Notes under the pieces: model-generated
The model's input: only the letters and a program-made list of their open reading frames with translations
Database searches by the model: none
Told to the model about the DNA's origin: nothing
Program-made: the position numbers and the translations under genes
Part shown: in pieces, positions 1 through 10,652 of the stretch
Numbering within the stretch: the first letter of the stretch is position 1
Layout: every line of letters begins with the position of its first letter
Origin: Luidia sarsii
Taxonomy: Eukaryota > Echinodermata > Asteroidea > Paxillosida > Luidiidae
DNA length: 64,000 nt
Reading direction: 5' to 3'
Assembly: GCA_949987565.1 (NCBI GenBank)
Contig: OX465109.1
Span: 13,161,400 to 13,225,399 of the forward strand

Positions 1-412
1 ATTCCATGATCACGCCTGCGCAAATGTATGGGCCTAGATTTGCGATCGATTGCTTGCTTTGTGTGAAGTCGAACGCAATTCATATAGATAACAATGGATT
101 TATATGCTAAACTATTGACCCCATATTTGTTAGTTGTTTGTTTTACGTCAATATAATTATTGGCCAGGTGTACGTGTGTTTATTGTTAATATAGAAACTG
201 AGCGCTAAGAGGGCCATATAGGAACACAATGTATATAATAGGGTTGAGCCCGTCTGTCATATTTCCCAGCTCTTTGTTATGAGGACAATGCTGAATGCCC
301 AATGAGTTGTGTACACCACGTACTGGCCGATCAATACAAAATAATATTCAAATTAGACAGAGGACTAAAACCAAATCGGAATCATCATAAATTTTACACC
401 ATTTTAATATAC
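1..412. other. no gene recognised
   Basis: AT-rich sequence without a convincing exon, RNA gene or repeat. The short reading frame starting at 302 merely runs into the palindrome that follows and has no protein-like character before it. Confidence 0.5.
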
Positions 413-522
413 ATCTTAAAATTTAGTGGGCCTGACGTTTCGATCCTAGCAGGACCTTTCTCAAAGGCCTTTGAGAAAGGTCCTGCTAGGATCGAAACGT
501 CAGGCCCACTAAATTTTAAGAT
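413..522. repeat. perfect 110-bp palindrome made of two head-to-head PLE-type end sequences
   Basis: The two 55-base arms are exact reverse complements, with the centre at AGGCCT (465-470). Each arm contains CTTTGAGAAAGGTCC, then GGATCGAAACGTC, then CAGGCCCACTAAA. Single arms recur at 4880-4935, 30268-30322 and 59926-59985 (minus strand). Degenerate palindromic copies lie at 18140-18200, 18965-19045, 22083-22163, 30135-30215 and 39000-39075. The copy at 4880 follows a Penelope-like endonuclease C-terminus on the same strand. I therefore infer that the arm is the terminal (pseudo-LTR) sequence of a Penelope-like retroelement. The family assignment is inference; the palindrome is directly visible. 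Confidence 0.8.
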
Positions 523-2130
523 TTGCATTTTGGTAATCTTAGTCAGTAAGCACTTTGCAACATTTGTGTATATCATTTCAATATACACGTATACATGATT
601 GTAATAGGCCTAATGGTTTGCTTGTCCTTTGGTTTAGTGTTGTAGGTAGCGTTTTACCAGGCAGAGAGTTGATTGAGGATGAAACCCCTTTCTCTGAGTC
701 TTATAATTATTATGCAAGTTTAAAACGATAACCCTTCTATACAATGGTACTTTCCCGCGGGTTATATAGTGCTCAGTGATACAGAGGTAAACATCTGAGA
801 TATCCTGTGGAGACTGTGGAAAATGTTGTATTTCATTGTATGACTTGATGTTCTTATAGATTTTGGGGTTGCGGAGAGAATAAAGGGGCTGAGGTTATTT
901 GAATGTCAAATACTAAGGCACTCATCCATATGACTGACTTCGAAATAAGTTCATTTTAGTCCATCATCCCTGACTGCTGTTGAAGAAAAATCGTTACTGT
1001 GAGGTCATCAGTGGTCACGTGACATGAGATTAAACTTGTGGTTTTCCTCCATAGGTTTTGTACACGTTTTCCATGTTCAGTATTTCTGCAGTTTCTTGCA
1101 TTATTTTAGCAGTTTATTACATCTGATGCTTAGAAGACCATACACAGATGGTCCTGACAGAAACTTTAAATGCTGACGTTATCAGGTGTCAAGCTGCGTC
1201 GCTTTAAAGAAGTATTTTTACCCCATTGGATTTGTACACGTTTATTGTCAACTGTATCGCACTGTCGACTTGAGGGTTTTGAACTTCGGGTAAGAATTAC
1301 GGGGAGAAGGGAAGAGAAATCATATTTTTTTCCGTCTTCGTTCTGTTGGAAATATACCCCGCAGTCCAAAAAATAATATGAATTAATAATTCATACAAAT
1401 TGGTAAGTTCGAGCGCAAATCACGCGACATGAATTTAAAGCTATCCACTTTTCTTCATAGGTTTAGTGCATGTATTTGAATGTCAAATACTGTGGCACTC
1501 GTTCACTTGACTGACTTCGTATTAGGTGCACATTTAGTTCATCGCCCCTAGTTGCTATTGGACAAAACTCGTTACTGTCACTTCACCAGCGGTCATTTAT
1601 AGTTGCGGTTTTCCCCGCAGGTTTTGAACACGATTTTTGTCCACTATACAATTATTTAATGCTTCCCTCAATCTAAATGACATCAGAATTTGTACCATTA
1701 TTTTGACTTCGGGTGGTCTTCAAACAAATTTGTCAATGTTGCATTATCATATGATGTGTCACGTGACATTAAAGCTGTACTGTTTTAAGTGATTACAATT
1801 TTTTGAGTACATGTTGCTTCAGGTTGAAATTTTGCTTGAGTTTAGAACTGACAATAATTATTAATGGTAACATTAACTGACTGACATGATTTTCACTTCA
1901 CGTCAAACCTCGCTAATATTTTCGCTTTCTGTTTGCATGCCATTCATTTATGCACTGCGAAACAGTTTGTGTTTGTCCACAAACACGTTTTGAGTTTTGA
2001 GTTTTTATTTTAATATGGCCTATGGAAGTATTTTAGTGTGCTGCACCCTTTACTCGCGACGAAATCCAAAAGCCCGCCGCCAACGGCCATGCCCCTTCAT
2101 TTTAATCCGGTTTGCCTATTAACGTGTAAG
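523..2130. repeat. diverged tandem duplication, about 575 bp apart; no gene recognised
   Basis: The segment at about 897-1080 recurs in diverged form at about 1472-1660. Shared landmarks are GAATGTCAAATACT, TGACTGACTTCG, CGTTACTGT and TTTTCC..AGGTTTTG. Further weak echoes (CACGTGACAT..TTAAA) occur near 1420 and 1755. No reading frame in the stretch looks like protein, and the rest is unassigned. Confidence 0.45.
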
Positions 2131-2149
2131 ATGTCCGAAAGTCTTGCGT

Positions 2150-2225
2150 ATAACACTGGTGGCCTTGTGTGACAGACGCTCGACTGCTAACGTGCAGGTT
2201 GGTGGTTCGAATCCTGGGGTATTTT
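2150..2225 (+). repeat. tRNA-like sequence, probable SINE head or tRNA relic
   Basis: A GACTGCTAA anticodon-like segment is followed by GGTTCGAATCC, which fits a Pol III B box. The upstream GGTGGCCTTGTGTGACAG resembles a D-arm/A-box region of a serine-type tRNA. The T-arm and acceptor stem do not pair well, so I do not call a functional tRNA. Confidence 0.35.
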
Positions 2226-2994
2226 TCACTTATTTTTTAGTCAGCACGATCGTGCAGTATAAGGTGTTTAAAAATCTCCTGCAAACACCAACGTCGCATG
2301 TGGCGCATCTAGATGGGTCGCTGTGATGCTGGGACTGCCCTCATAATCCAGGTTCGCGCCTTCGTACAGGGACACAATGCTTTTGGTCGACTCGGCGGCC
2401 AAGGTCTAGGGGCCGCTGTGTTTCCTCCCTCACATGGCGCAGGGTCTACGGGCCTATATGGATGGGGCAGGGAAGGACGTGCGGTGGACCGGTACCGAGG
2501 CCCTAAGAGCTCTTATAGATTCGTGCACACGGGACGACCCTGGAGGTCCCGGGAGATCTGAAAGCTTGGTCTGACACCGCATAACTTTTTGTCTCGCAAA
2601 AATTTGATTTTTTTAGCTGTTTCGGTCTGCTTTTGTTTTCGTTCTGTTTTTTTTCCTATTCATTAGCTGTTTCGGTCTTTCCGAAACAGCTTTTTTTAGT
2701 GCGTTGTTTCTGTTTAGGTTGTCAGATTTTGTTTTTATTTGTTTTATTTTATCTTTGACTGTATGAATTACCTTTTTGTATTTGTTTACTGTCCTGTTTG
2801 CCTGGATTAGTCTATGGATGTAAGCCCTTTGTTCACTATCTGGCATTTCCTCTGCTGGCTTTAATCCTTTGAAGATTGTTTCCTTCTCCTGTATAACTAT
2901 AAGTAATAAGAAAATACAGAAGTATTATTTACGTAATAGCCTATATAGATTTTTATTTAATTTTTGTTTTCTAACTTTACTGTTAACATTAATT
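2226..2994. other. GC-rich then T-rich unassigned sequence
   Basis: 2310-2580 is clearly more GC-rich than its surroundings and has an open 82-codon frame without recognisable features. 2600-2870 is T-rich and contains a short hairpin built on AGCTGTTTCGG / CCGAAACAGCT (2664-2692). It leads into a LINE-like tail, so it may be the body of that element. No gene is supported. Confidence 0.4.
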
Positions 2995-3160
2995 TTAGGA
3001 GACCCTGTCGACAGTGATTTTATTCGCTTTTAGGCAATCCTTCAGCGGTGGTTTCAGACTGTTTGGTTGTATTCATGTTTCTGTTTCTATTGTTTGTTTG
3101 CTTTTGGATTTTGTTCTTGTGCCTGTAACTACCTGAGAAATAATAAATGAAATGAAAAGA
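2995..3160 (+). mobile_element. probable non-LTR retrotransposon (LINE) 3' end
   Basis: The segment resembles a LINE 3' untranslated region: a GAGACCCTGTCGACAG..TTCGC block, GGCAATCC..CAGCGG, a T-rich stretch with G interruptions, then a tail AATAATAAATGAAATGAAA at the end. A similar layout in reverse orientation is seen at 33055-33340. No reverse transcriptase frame is attached, so this would be a 5'-truncated copy. The class assignment is inference from layout. Confidence 0.4.
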
Positions 3161-4389
3161 ACAATTCTAATAAATGGCGAAAATTATTTTGACTGGCCTT
3201 TAGCGAACCCGAGACGTACCGCTCGTTTTCCTACCAGTACCAGCGCGCGGCTTGCCATCCAGCCCTTAGATGGTGGCCTTCCCATTAGTCAACTAGTCTT
3301 TGCTGGGTTGGGAGCGTCAGTCAGAAGCATTCAACCATTTTTTTGGATAATCTATTTTCTGTGGCAGCAACCATCCGCCAGGGTGCCAGTGCGGCCGCAC
3401 TGTCTCTTGTGGTCTTAGCTCGTATTGTAGCCTGCCTTCCCTTGATTTGCGACATCTTGCCCGATGTCAAATGTACACAATGGCAGCAAAACGTTGCAGA
3501 TTCGGCATGTGATTATAATTATATCAGCCAAATTAGCACTTCAAAACATAATTGCGATACCTCTCATTCCGTCCTCGTGAAGTAATTAATCGATTTATTT
3601 AACATAAAATAATGACTATAATACCACGGCTAGAAGCGTAATCAGACAATATCGATCGCGGTAAAATAAGCCTTCCACATAGAAAATCGATAAGTAAGCA
3701 AATTATTCAGTACAATTTTGATAATTTGTTAATTGTTTTATTCTCTAAAAAAAAGGGGTAAATTTGGGCCTTCTTCAAAGGCACTGCAATCGTGCTATTT
3801 TGTTGCCCTATCGGCCTTTGTTTTCCATTTTGGAATAACTGCTTCACAATCATTATTAACTTGCCCCAGGATCATTATTGTCATACTGACGACTCTCGAC
3901 GTCACGTCGTTTGTACAGCGGCGCACCACGCCTGTGCCACGCATGCAAACGGACGGAGCACGTCTTAGATTAAAAAAAAAAGTTGGCGGCTAAGTCGCTT
4001 AACAGAGCCCTCCATGTGGAGGAATAAGGAGAGAAGGATAACCCCACAGCAGAATGTTTAGCAACAAGGAGGTGATGATAGCAGTGGGAATGTTACATGA
4101 CCATGCACCCCAACAACTTAACGTGTGCGTGTATAGTCCGAGTTTTTTGCTGTTGTACTGGACCGTCAGATAGTTTGCCATCTCTCGCAGCCAATAAGCA
4201 AGAGGCACTACAGGTGAGCCCCCTAGCTCGACCATCGAGAACCTCGACCGACCGCACAACACAGGTCTCTCGGATTGGTCTCCGCGCACATTTCACGGGC
4301 CCTATTGCTGGGTAAGCTAGTGTAGTCACGTGTAAGCGCAATAATTTTAAACTCAGTCAAGATTTGTCAGAGCAACATGTACCGTACAC
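3161..4389. other. no gene; SINE fragment at 3251-3312
   Basis: 3251-3312 (CCATCCAGCCCTTAGATGG and following bases) matches the minus-strand 5' part of the SINE copies at 18590-18690 and 29420-29550, including the shared AGTCAACTAGTCTTT. The rest of the stretch shows no exon-like frame, RNA gene or tandem repeat that I can support. Confidence 0.45.
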
Positions 4390-4605
4390 ATGCACATGAA
4401 CATGTACAGTAGTATAATGATGGACACCCCTGTTGGGTATCACTTCAATCTCCCTGATCATTCGATATCAGATATGAGTGTACTGGGCATAGAATCACTT
4501 GGTCAACGTAGTAATGCTGTCCGTCTTAGCCGTGAGAAAATGTGGATGAAGCGTCTTCGGACTATTCAACCACATGGTCTCAACATCCAGGAGGGCAATG
4601 ACTAA
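4390..4605 (+). pseudogene. C-terminal fragment of a Penelope-like element polyprotein (GIY-YIG endonuclease end)
   Basis: The frame ends in a pattern typical of the C-terminus of Penelope-like reverse transcriptase/endonuclease polyproteins: a GYHFNLPDHSISDM block, then a VLGIE segment, an R..RE..W...L.T motif (REKMWMKRLRT) and PHGLN close to the stop. The catalytic GIY-YIG core and reverse transcriptase are absent, so this is a severely 5'-truncated copy. The 300 bases that follow are a pyrimidine-rich 3' region ending in the PLE-type end sequence at 4880-4935 on the same strand, which supports the reading. The same C-terminal pattern also occurs in some other endonuclease-bearing retroelements, so class certainty is moderate. 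Confidence 0.6.
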
Positions 4606-4935
4606 CACCATGCAGCTTTCTGATGATCCTTCTTTTGTGTTCAGTCCTTCACACTTCTCTCTTTGATCTTTCCCCCTCTTCTCACTAATCCCTACCCTAC
4701 TCCTTGCCCTTCTCTTTGATCTTTCCCCCTCTTCTCACTAATCCCTACCCTACTCCTTGCCCTTCCCTTTGATCTCTCCCTACCAGCTTCACTCTTTGTC
4801 CTTTGTTTCTCATCCGTGTCCTATTCACTCTCTCCCCCATTCCTTCGTGTACATGTATCTGTTTTGTCCTTGTCACTCTGCCTTTGAGAAAGGTCCTGCT
4901 AGGATCAAAACGTCAGGCCCACTAAATTTTAAGAT
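4606..4935 (+). mobile_element. 3' region and terminal (pseudo-LTR) sequence of Penelope-like element
   Basis: Pyrimidine-rich, with an internal exact duplication of about 53 bases (about 4656-4762, unit containing CCCCCTCTTCTCACTAATCC). It ends with GCCTTTGAGAAAGGTCC..GGATCAAAACGTCAGGCCC. A minus-strand copy of the last 180 bases, including the CTTTGTCCTTTGTTTCTCATCC block, lies at 59926-60100. Confidence 0.6.
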
Positions 4936-5325
4936 ATGGCTTATTAACTGTTATAATGTGTGCAGCTCGTCACCAAGTGTAACTCGACTCTCCCATAAAC
5001 CATAGCGCATATACTATTGCCAGGGGAAATCTCGGCAGAATAGTCGTTGTGACTGTCGATACTCATCATCGAGCTCTGCGCCTTTGCCTCGTCAGCATTC
5101 AACTAGAGAGGGCGCTTTTTATCACGCAGACCTGAGTTACTGGCGCCGATAGCAGGATGTGTACGTCCGTGATGACAGTCGTCTGAGTGATGCTAAAATC
5201 TGTCGGAGAAATTAAACAGTAAGGTTATTGACCAATTAAAAATCCTGCTTAATAAAACACGATGCAATTATTTCTCACATTTTGGTCCATAAGCCCTACC
5301 GCAATAATATCGTACGCTCAGAGTC
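4936..5325. other. no gene recognised
   Basis: Mixed sequence with no exon-like frame; no repeat shared with the rest of the window was noticed. Confidence 0.4.
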
Positions 5326-5329
5326 AGAG

Positions 5330-5580
5330 TAGGGATTGGTTCAACTTTCAAGTGGTTCGAGTAACTTGGAGTCATCTGGCGTTTTTAAATGTTTGGTCAG
5401 TCTTACTCTTAGTCCGAGTAACTTGAACCCTTACAATCGCCCTTTAAAAAAAAAAAAAATGAGGGGGTCGGGTGATAGTGGTCCGAGTAACTTGGACCCG
5501 ACAAGTCACCCTTTTTTATCGAATTTTGAAAATTTGGGGTGACTGTGCAGGGTCCAACATGTCCAAGGGTATGGCAAGTT
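5330..5580. repeat. fragment of foldback element family (GTCCGAGTAACTTGG box)
   Basis: Contains three copies of a GTCCGAGTAACTTG(G/A)ACCC-type box, plus ACAATCGCCCTTT and TGAGGGGGTCGGG(T)GATAGT. These are the terminal motifs of the 897-bp foldback element at 7942-8838. Other fragments are at 10800-10860 and 35818-35945. Confidence 0.6.
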
Positions 5581-6955
5581 GGCAACGCTTGAATTTAATC
5601 TTTGAAAAATACGGAAGACGCTTAATAAGTTAATATCAACAGAGTAGGATAGCCAACAGGCTTCGGTCATTCGGGATCTCTCGGTCGGGACCGTTCGATA
5701 CTTCGGGTTCGTATACCAATCGGGTGCGTACGCTAATACGAACTTCCTCCGGACGTATAATCTGTATCGTGGAAACCCCAGTTTTTGACGGTACGCATTT
5801 TTGACGCTTGGCCATCTAACTCACATCGCACGATGAAAACAACTCCGTATAATGATCTCAGACTTCGTATCTTCCAGTTGGTTTCCTGCTCTTGTCCGTC
5901 ACCGAAAATGTGGAAAGTTAAAGCTCTTCTGGTAGGCCACACTCGTGTGATTCAAAAAGTTGCTCGTTTAGGGTCTATTTTCCTAGGTACAAAATCGGCA
6001 GTTGCTTTGAAGCTCCAGTTTTCTTTATTGTTGGTCCTAAAAAAATCTTAGTGTACCATAACAAACCCCAACATACGTAGAAAAAATATATGTCACGCAA
6101 CTTGAGGCAGTCCGTTCTGGGTAAAAACTATGGAGGCTCCTAAAGGGCGTCTCGCTTAATATATTTTTTATATATTTTTAAAAATTATTATTTAAAGACA
6201 TAAAGTAACATGGCCTAATAGGGTTTTATAAAAAAAAAAAGGGCAGCTAAAAAAGTAAAAAAAGTACCAAGAAGGAGGAAATGTGTCTCTTGAGTGACAT
6301 TGGGAAAGGTCATAACTGAAGAAGCAGTGAGAAAGAGGATTGTGGAGTCTTTTTAAACGTCATAGAAGAAGACATGAACCAGACCAATAAGCATAAATTA
6401 TGAATGATTTGAGGAAAGTGTTAGAAGGCTCAAGCAGTGTCGGAAAAAAAAACAAAGATGAAAAAAAAAAACATACAGGGAAGAATTTTACAGTGCAACA
6501 CAGCATTTTGAGTTATTTTAAGAATTTATTTTGCGTTTGGCTGCACTGGGACACCTAGTACTAAACACCACCGTCGAAAATAGGTAACGATGCTTACTGC
6601 GCGGTGCGCCGCGGACGTCAACAAAACCGGGTAATCTTACGGAAATGACAGACTTGATCAACCTTCTCTATGATTATTCTAATAGTCTGTGGTGTGGACA
6701 AAGTGACTGAGACCTCTTTTAGTGTGATACTTTAGTCCACATTAGTCAGCTTGAAGAAAAGTCCTTATATCGTCGAAAACCGGTAACTGGAGGATACTGC
6801 ACGTGGAAATACCGTGTTTATTGACGCTGGGTAACAATACTTTACTTCATGTATCATGCATGGAGGAAGTTGTTACCGGTTTGATGTCGAATGTCTGTCT
6901 GGCAGAGCAGCTTTATGGCTCTTGAGCAAGGCGGCTTTATGGCTCTTGCGGTCTT
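5581..6955. other. no gene recognised
   Basis: No supported exon. 6140-6250 and 6440-6480 are A/T-rich low complexity. Nothing else stands out apart from short CGTCGAAAA..GGTAAC echoes at about 6572 and 6772. Confidence 0.4.
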
Positions 6956-6959
6956 GGGC

Positions 6960-7410
6960 AAGGTAGCTTTTATGGCCTGTGAGCGGTTCGCATAGAAATC
7001 GTGCCTGCCTGCTGACTCTGTTGATAGGTCGTCAGTATCAACACTGTGAGCGGTTCCCATAGAAATCGTGCCTGCCTGCTGACTCTGTTGATAGGTCGTC
7101 AGTATCAACACTGTGAGCGGTTCCCATAGAAATCGTGCCAGCCTGCTGACCGTTGATAGGTCGTGAGTATCAACACTGTGAGCGGTTCCCATAGAAATCG
7201 TGCCTGCCTGCTGACCGTTGATAGGTCATCAGTATCAACACTGTGAGCGGTTCCCATAGAAATCGTGCCTGCCTGCTGACTCTGTTGATAGGTCGTCAGT
7301 ATCAACACTGTGAGCGGTTCCCATAGAAATCGTGCATGCCTGCTGACTCTGTTGATAGGTCGTCAGTATCAACACTGTGAGCGGTTTGCACAGAAATCGT
7401 GCCTGCCTTC
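6960..7410. repeat. minisatellite, about 7 copies of a 65/67-bp unit
   Basis: The unit starts TGTGAGCGGTTCCCATAG and continues through AAATCGTGCCTGCCTGCTGA and TTGATAGGTCGTCAGTATCAACAC. Unit starts at 7045, 7112, 7177, 7242, 7309 and 7376 give periods of 67, 65, 65, 67 and 67. The 65-bp version lacks the TC of CTGACTCTGTTG. The left edge is degenerate, with related AGC..TTTATGGCTCTTG repeats at 6905-6975. Open frames on both strands arise only from the repeat. Confidence 0.85.
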
Positions 7411-7790
7411 TGACGCTGGGATCAATTCCTACATTTATGTTTTCATACTACTGTATAATACATTTCGCTTACATTAGATTCTTGCTTGAAACAAGGTTCA
7501 GAAATATTCTTATTGGACCTGTAAAATTACGTTACAATCACTTTGACCATCAAAGCTTTGCGTACAGAAAGCTTATCACACGTATTACTATTATTAGAGT
7601 ACCCGGTTATAATGTACAGTCTACAATGTACTGTAGATACAGTACTGTAGGATATACATACGAGACAGGCAGGACCCATACGTCCGTACGTGTCCGCATC
7701 CTGTCCGTACGCATCAACGTATTTACACTGGGCTGGATGACGTCATCACTGAAGTACCGAAATCCACTGGCCTGCCTACTCTGTTGATAT
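7411..7790. other. no gene recognised
   Basis: Contains an open 136-codon frame from 7377 that starts inside the minisatellite and has no domain-like features. TACAGT/GTAC-rich sequence lies near 7615-7650. A stray piece of the minisatellite unit (GCCTGCCTACTCTGTTGATA) occurs at about 7770. Confidence 0.4.
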
Positions 7791-7794
7791 AAAG

Positions 7795-7935
7795 GATTTT
7801 CCGAAAAAATACCCCCGACTGAAATCCCCAGATTTACCCCCAAAACACCTGTGAAACCGTCCCACAAGCCCATTGAGGATTCAGTGTGAATTACAGATTC
7901 CAATACTGGTCATTTTGTTTTACTCACGTTTGGGA
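7795..7935. repeat. extra partial arm of the foldback element
   Basis: Diverged copy of one arm of the adjacent foldback element. Shared blocks are TACCCCC, CACCTGTGAAACCGTCCCA, GGATT.AGTG..AAT and CTCACGTTTGGG. Compare with 8085-8190. Confidence 0.6.
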
Positions 7936-7941
7936 AAAGGG

Positions 7942-8838
7942 TAGTCCGAGTAACTTGGACCCTTATAATCGCCCTTTTTTTTATTTTGAGGGAGTCAGGC
8001 GATAGTAGGGTCCAAGGAATCCTGCTGGGAAACCCGATAAACTAACTACAGTACATGTATGTGTTTGACTCCATGACTACCCCTGACCAAAACCCCTAGA
8101 TTTTACCCCCGATAACACCCGTGAAACCGTCCCATTCACCCATCTTTGGATTAAGTGAGAATCACCAATATCAATCACGTTTGGGGATAAAAGAGAAATT
8201 TCCCCTCAGGTGATCGAGAAGATTCTCTCCCGCCGGACGAGCCAAAAGGCGGCCATTTTGATTTCAAATATTGAAGTCTGGGTACCGGTGCACAGTCTGT
8301 GGGGCTCTTTGACTGTGCGTGCGCATGCACGCGTTGAGACCCGGCAACTGTTTCCTGAAAAACGCAAAGCAATGTCCGGACATTGAGCACTGCATGCAAA
8401 GGGCGGGCATGAGTCTCGAAAATTCGGTTCTCAGCAACCAGTGCTCGATGTCCGTTGCTTTGCATTTTTCAGGAAACAGTCGGCCAGTCAAAGTGCCCAA
8501 CAGACTGTGCACTGGTACCCAGACGTCAATTTGAAATCAAAATGGCCGCCTTTTGGCTCGTTGGACAGGAGAGAATCTTCTCGATCACCTGACAAATGAC
8601 CAGTATTGAAATCGGTGATTCTCACTTAATCCAAAGATGGGTGCGTGGGACGGTTTCACAGGTGTTTTGAGGGTAAAATTTGAGGGTTTCGGTCGGGGGT
8701 AGTCATGGACTCCATGATGAAGTCGAACACATCGTTGTTTGCTCAGGTTTCCCTACTGAAAATCTTGGACCCTACTATCGCTCGACCCCCTCAAAAAAAT
8801 TTAAATGGCAATTGTAAGGGTCCATGTTACTCGGACTA
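7942..8838. mobile_element. 897-bp foldback element with arms of about 430 bp
   Basis: The left end TAGTCCGAGTAACTTGGACC is mirrored by the right end GGTCCATGTTACTCGGACTA. Further mirrored pairs inside are CCATGACTACCCC / GGGGGTAGTCATGG, GTGAAACCGTCCCA / TGGGACGGTTTCAC, GTGATCGAGAAGATTCTC / GAGAATCTTCTCGATCAC, GCCAAAAGGCGGCCATTTTG / CAAAATGGCCGCCTTTTGGC and CTGGGTACCGGTGCACAGTC / GACTGTGCACTGGTACCCAG. The centre is near 8390. No transposase frame is present, so it is non-autonomous. Confidence 0.85.
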
Positions 8839-8871
8839 GGTTGTACTAGTGTAGTAACTCAAAAACATAAC

Positions 8872-9060
8872 ATTAACAAGCCAGTTGTTCCTTTATTTAA
8901 TTGACTTTAATTCAAAAAGCTGCATCCACTTTGTGTGATCCCCAAGCTGCTGTACTAGCCATGTTTACAACTGGTTGAATGAAAAGTTTGCTTTGCCATT
9001 TTTTGAACTTGTTTAAAAGTTCCAAGTCAGTTTGTCCTTTATTTGTTAGATTTTTCCATA
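8872..9060 (+). repeat. SINE tail copies
   Basis: Carries the body/tail of the tRNA-derived SINE family: AAAAAGCTGCATCCACTTTG, TGTGATCCCCAAGCTGCTGTA and AAAAGTTCCAAGTCAGTTTG. The same blocks follow tRNA-like heads at 11810-11995 and 32140-32350. The order is scrambled, suggesting two partial copies. Confidence 0.6.
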
Positions 9061-9148
9061 AAAATGAGATAGATACATGAGACTTGAAGGTTTCATAGAA
9101 TTGAAAGAAGAAGTTAATTGTTGTTTTTATTCTGACTACATGTCACAG

Positions 9149-9370
9149 GTTGAGCTCATCTTCCCACCAGGTATCATGCCTCTGATGAAAAGGTTTCAGA
9201 AAGGCCAGAAAGGTCAAACGAGGACGATCCTGAACCAGTTTGCCAAGGAAGTCTTGCATTTCAGCTCTCAGTATGGATTGGATGGGAACGTGTCGTACGT
9301 GGTGCCCAACCTGGCTGGCCCAGCCACTATATACCCTCGCTATGGAGACATGACTGCTGCCTGTGTCTTT
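9149..9370 (+). CDS. FBXL4: FBXL4 first recognised coding exon
   Basis: Preceded by CAG (9146-9148) and followed by the donor GTGAGT at 9371. It encodes the NQFAKEVLHFSSQYG block and the downstream NLAGP..YPRYGD..ACVF, matching the conserved N-terminal part of FBXL4. The first in-frame ATG after the acceptor is at 9176 and gives MPLMKRFQKGQKGQTR, a basic start compatible with mitochondrial targeting. If 9148 is a true acceptor, a 5' UTR or short coding exon lies upstream, not found. Ends in phase 0. Confidence 0.8.
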
Positions 9371-10587
9371 GTGAGTTGCCTCATTGTAAACCTTGGGTCT
9401 TTTTCCACGACCTGGTTAAGGCTCAGGCTATGGCTTCTGTCCATTTTAAAGGATGATGCATGAAAATGGTCCACTGGCTTGTATTTTGGGACAAATACAT
9501 GTGTACATGTTCTCTGTTTTTAAAGTAGACTTCAACTTAAATTCCCTACACAGTACACACAATTGGTAAAGGTCTTAGAAACGCGTCCATACTTTGTGTA
9601 ATCCAGCATATGCATGAAATAACACACCTGTGAAAGTTTCAGCTCAATACGTTAACCATGTCGCGAGAAAATGGTGAAAAACTGGCTAATTTTTTCATCA
9701 AACTGTTAGACCAAGAGGCACGGCCGATTATTCTGCACTTTTGTGACGCACCTCGTAAATCTAAGGAAATTTTACCTTAAACTACTAAGGAAGATGAATG
9801 AAAAAATTCATCGTTGCCCCAGTTTTTGCAAAATTCGCCATCAAATAGTCACAATTTCTCCGTCTGTAATGTTACGTCATTATTTCTCAAGGACCAATCA
9901 ATGAGGCTCTTATATCATGACCTGATACGTCATCGTAAATAGACCAATAGCGCAAAGCGTACCCAAGACCGTTGGCACAGTTAGTAAACAATGATGGCGG
10001 ATGCTTGCGGTAGCGGTTCGTCCGACGATGGCGACACGATGACAAGCCAAAAAACATGTCTTATGCATATTTCAGATTTCGAATCAAAGTTCTTGTCTTT
10101 CTCTGAGAAGAGCTGGAGAAAATTCCTGGAATGTGCTTGAAGATGGCAGAATGTGTCTGCATCTGCTGAAGCTGAAATTGTCAGGAAGGCAGAGCAAAAC
10201 ATTGACGTGCCGACAGAACGCATGTGTGAAGGCCCATCGCCATTGGTCTCGGTGTGGAAGGTACGTGCCACGTGTAAAATGTTTCAGTGGAATTCGGATA
10301 CGTTTGAGACCTACATGACTTTTTCAGAGTTTACTGCCCTCAGTCCTGAACCAATTACATGTAAATTGAAAATAATTAGGCCCATAATGGTTTTCCTTTT
10401 TTTAAGTTATCAAAAATAGGATGGCACTTTTTCTTCATTTTGTTTTGTTTACTCAGTAAGCACTTACTAAGCAGCTTGTAAGTCCGAATTAAACCACCAA
10501 TTGTAATGTTGACACATCCATAGTCTGGCACAACCACTTGCCAAAAAATGTGGACTAGTAGTAGTAGTACTAGTAGTTAGGTGGTAC

Positions 10588-10652
<65 letters not shown>

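Noticed and set aside
6854..7308. Minus-strand frames with repeated STVSRLARFLW-type segments
   Set aside because: Generated by the 65/67-bp minisatellite.
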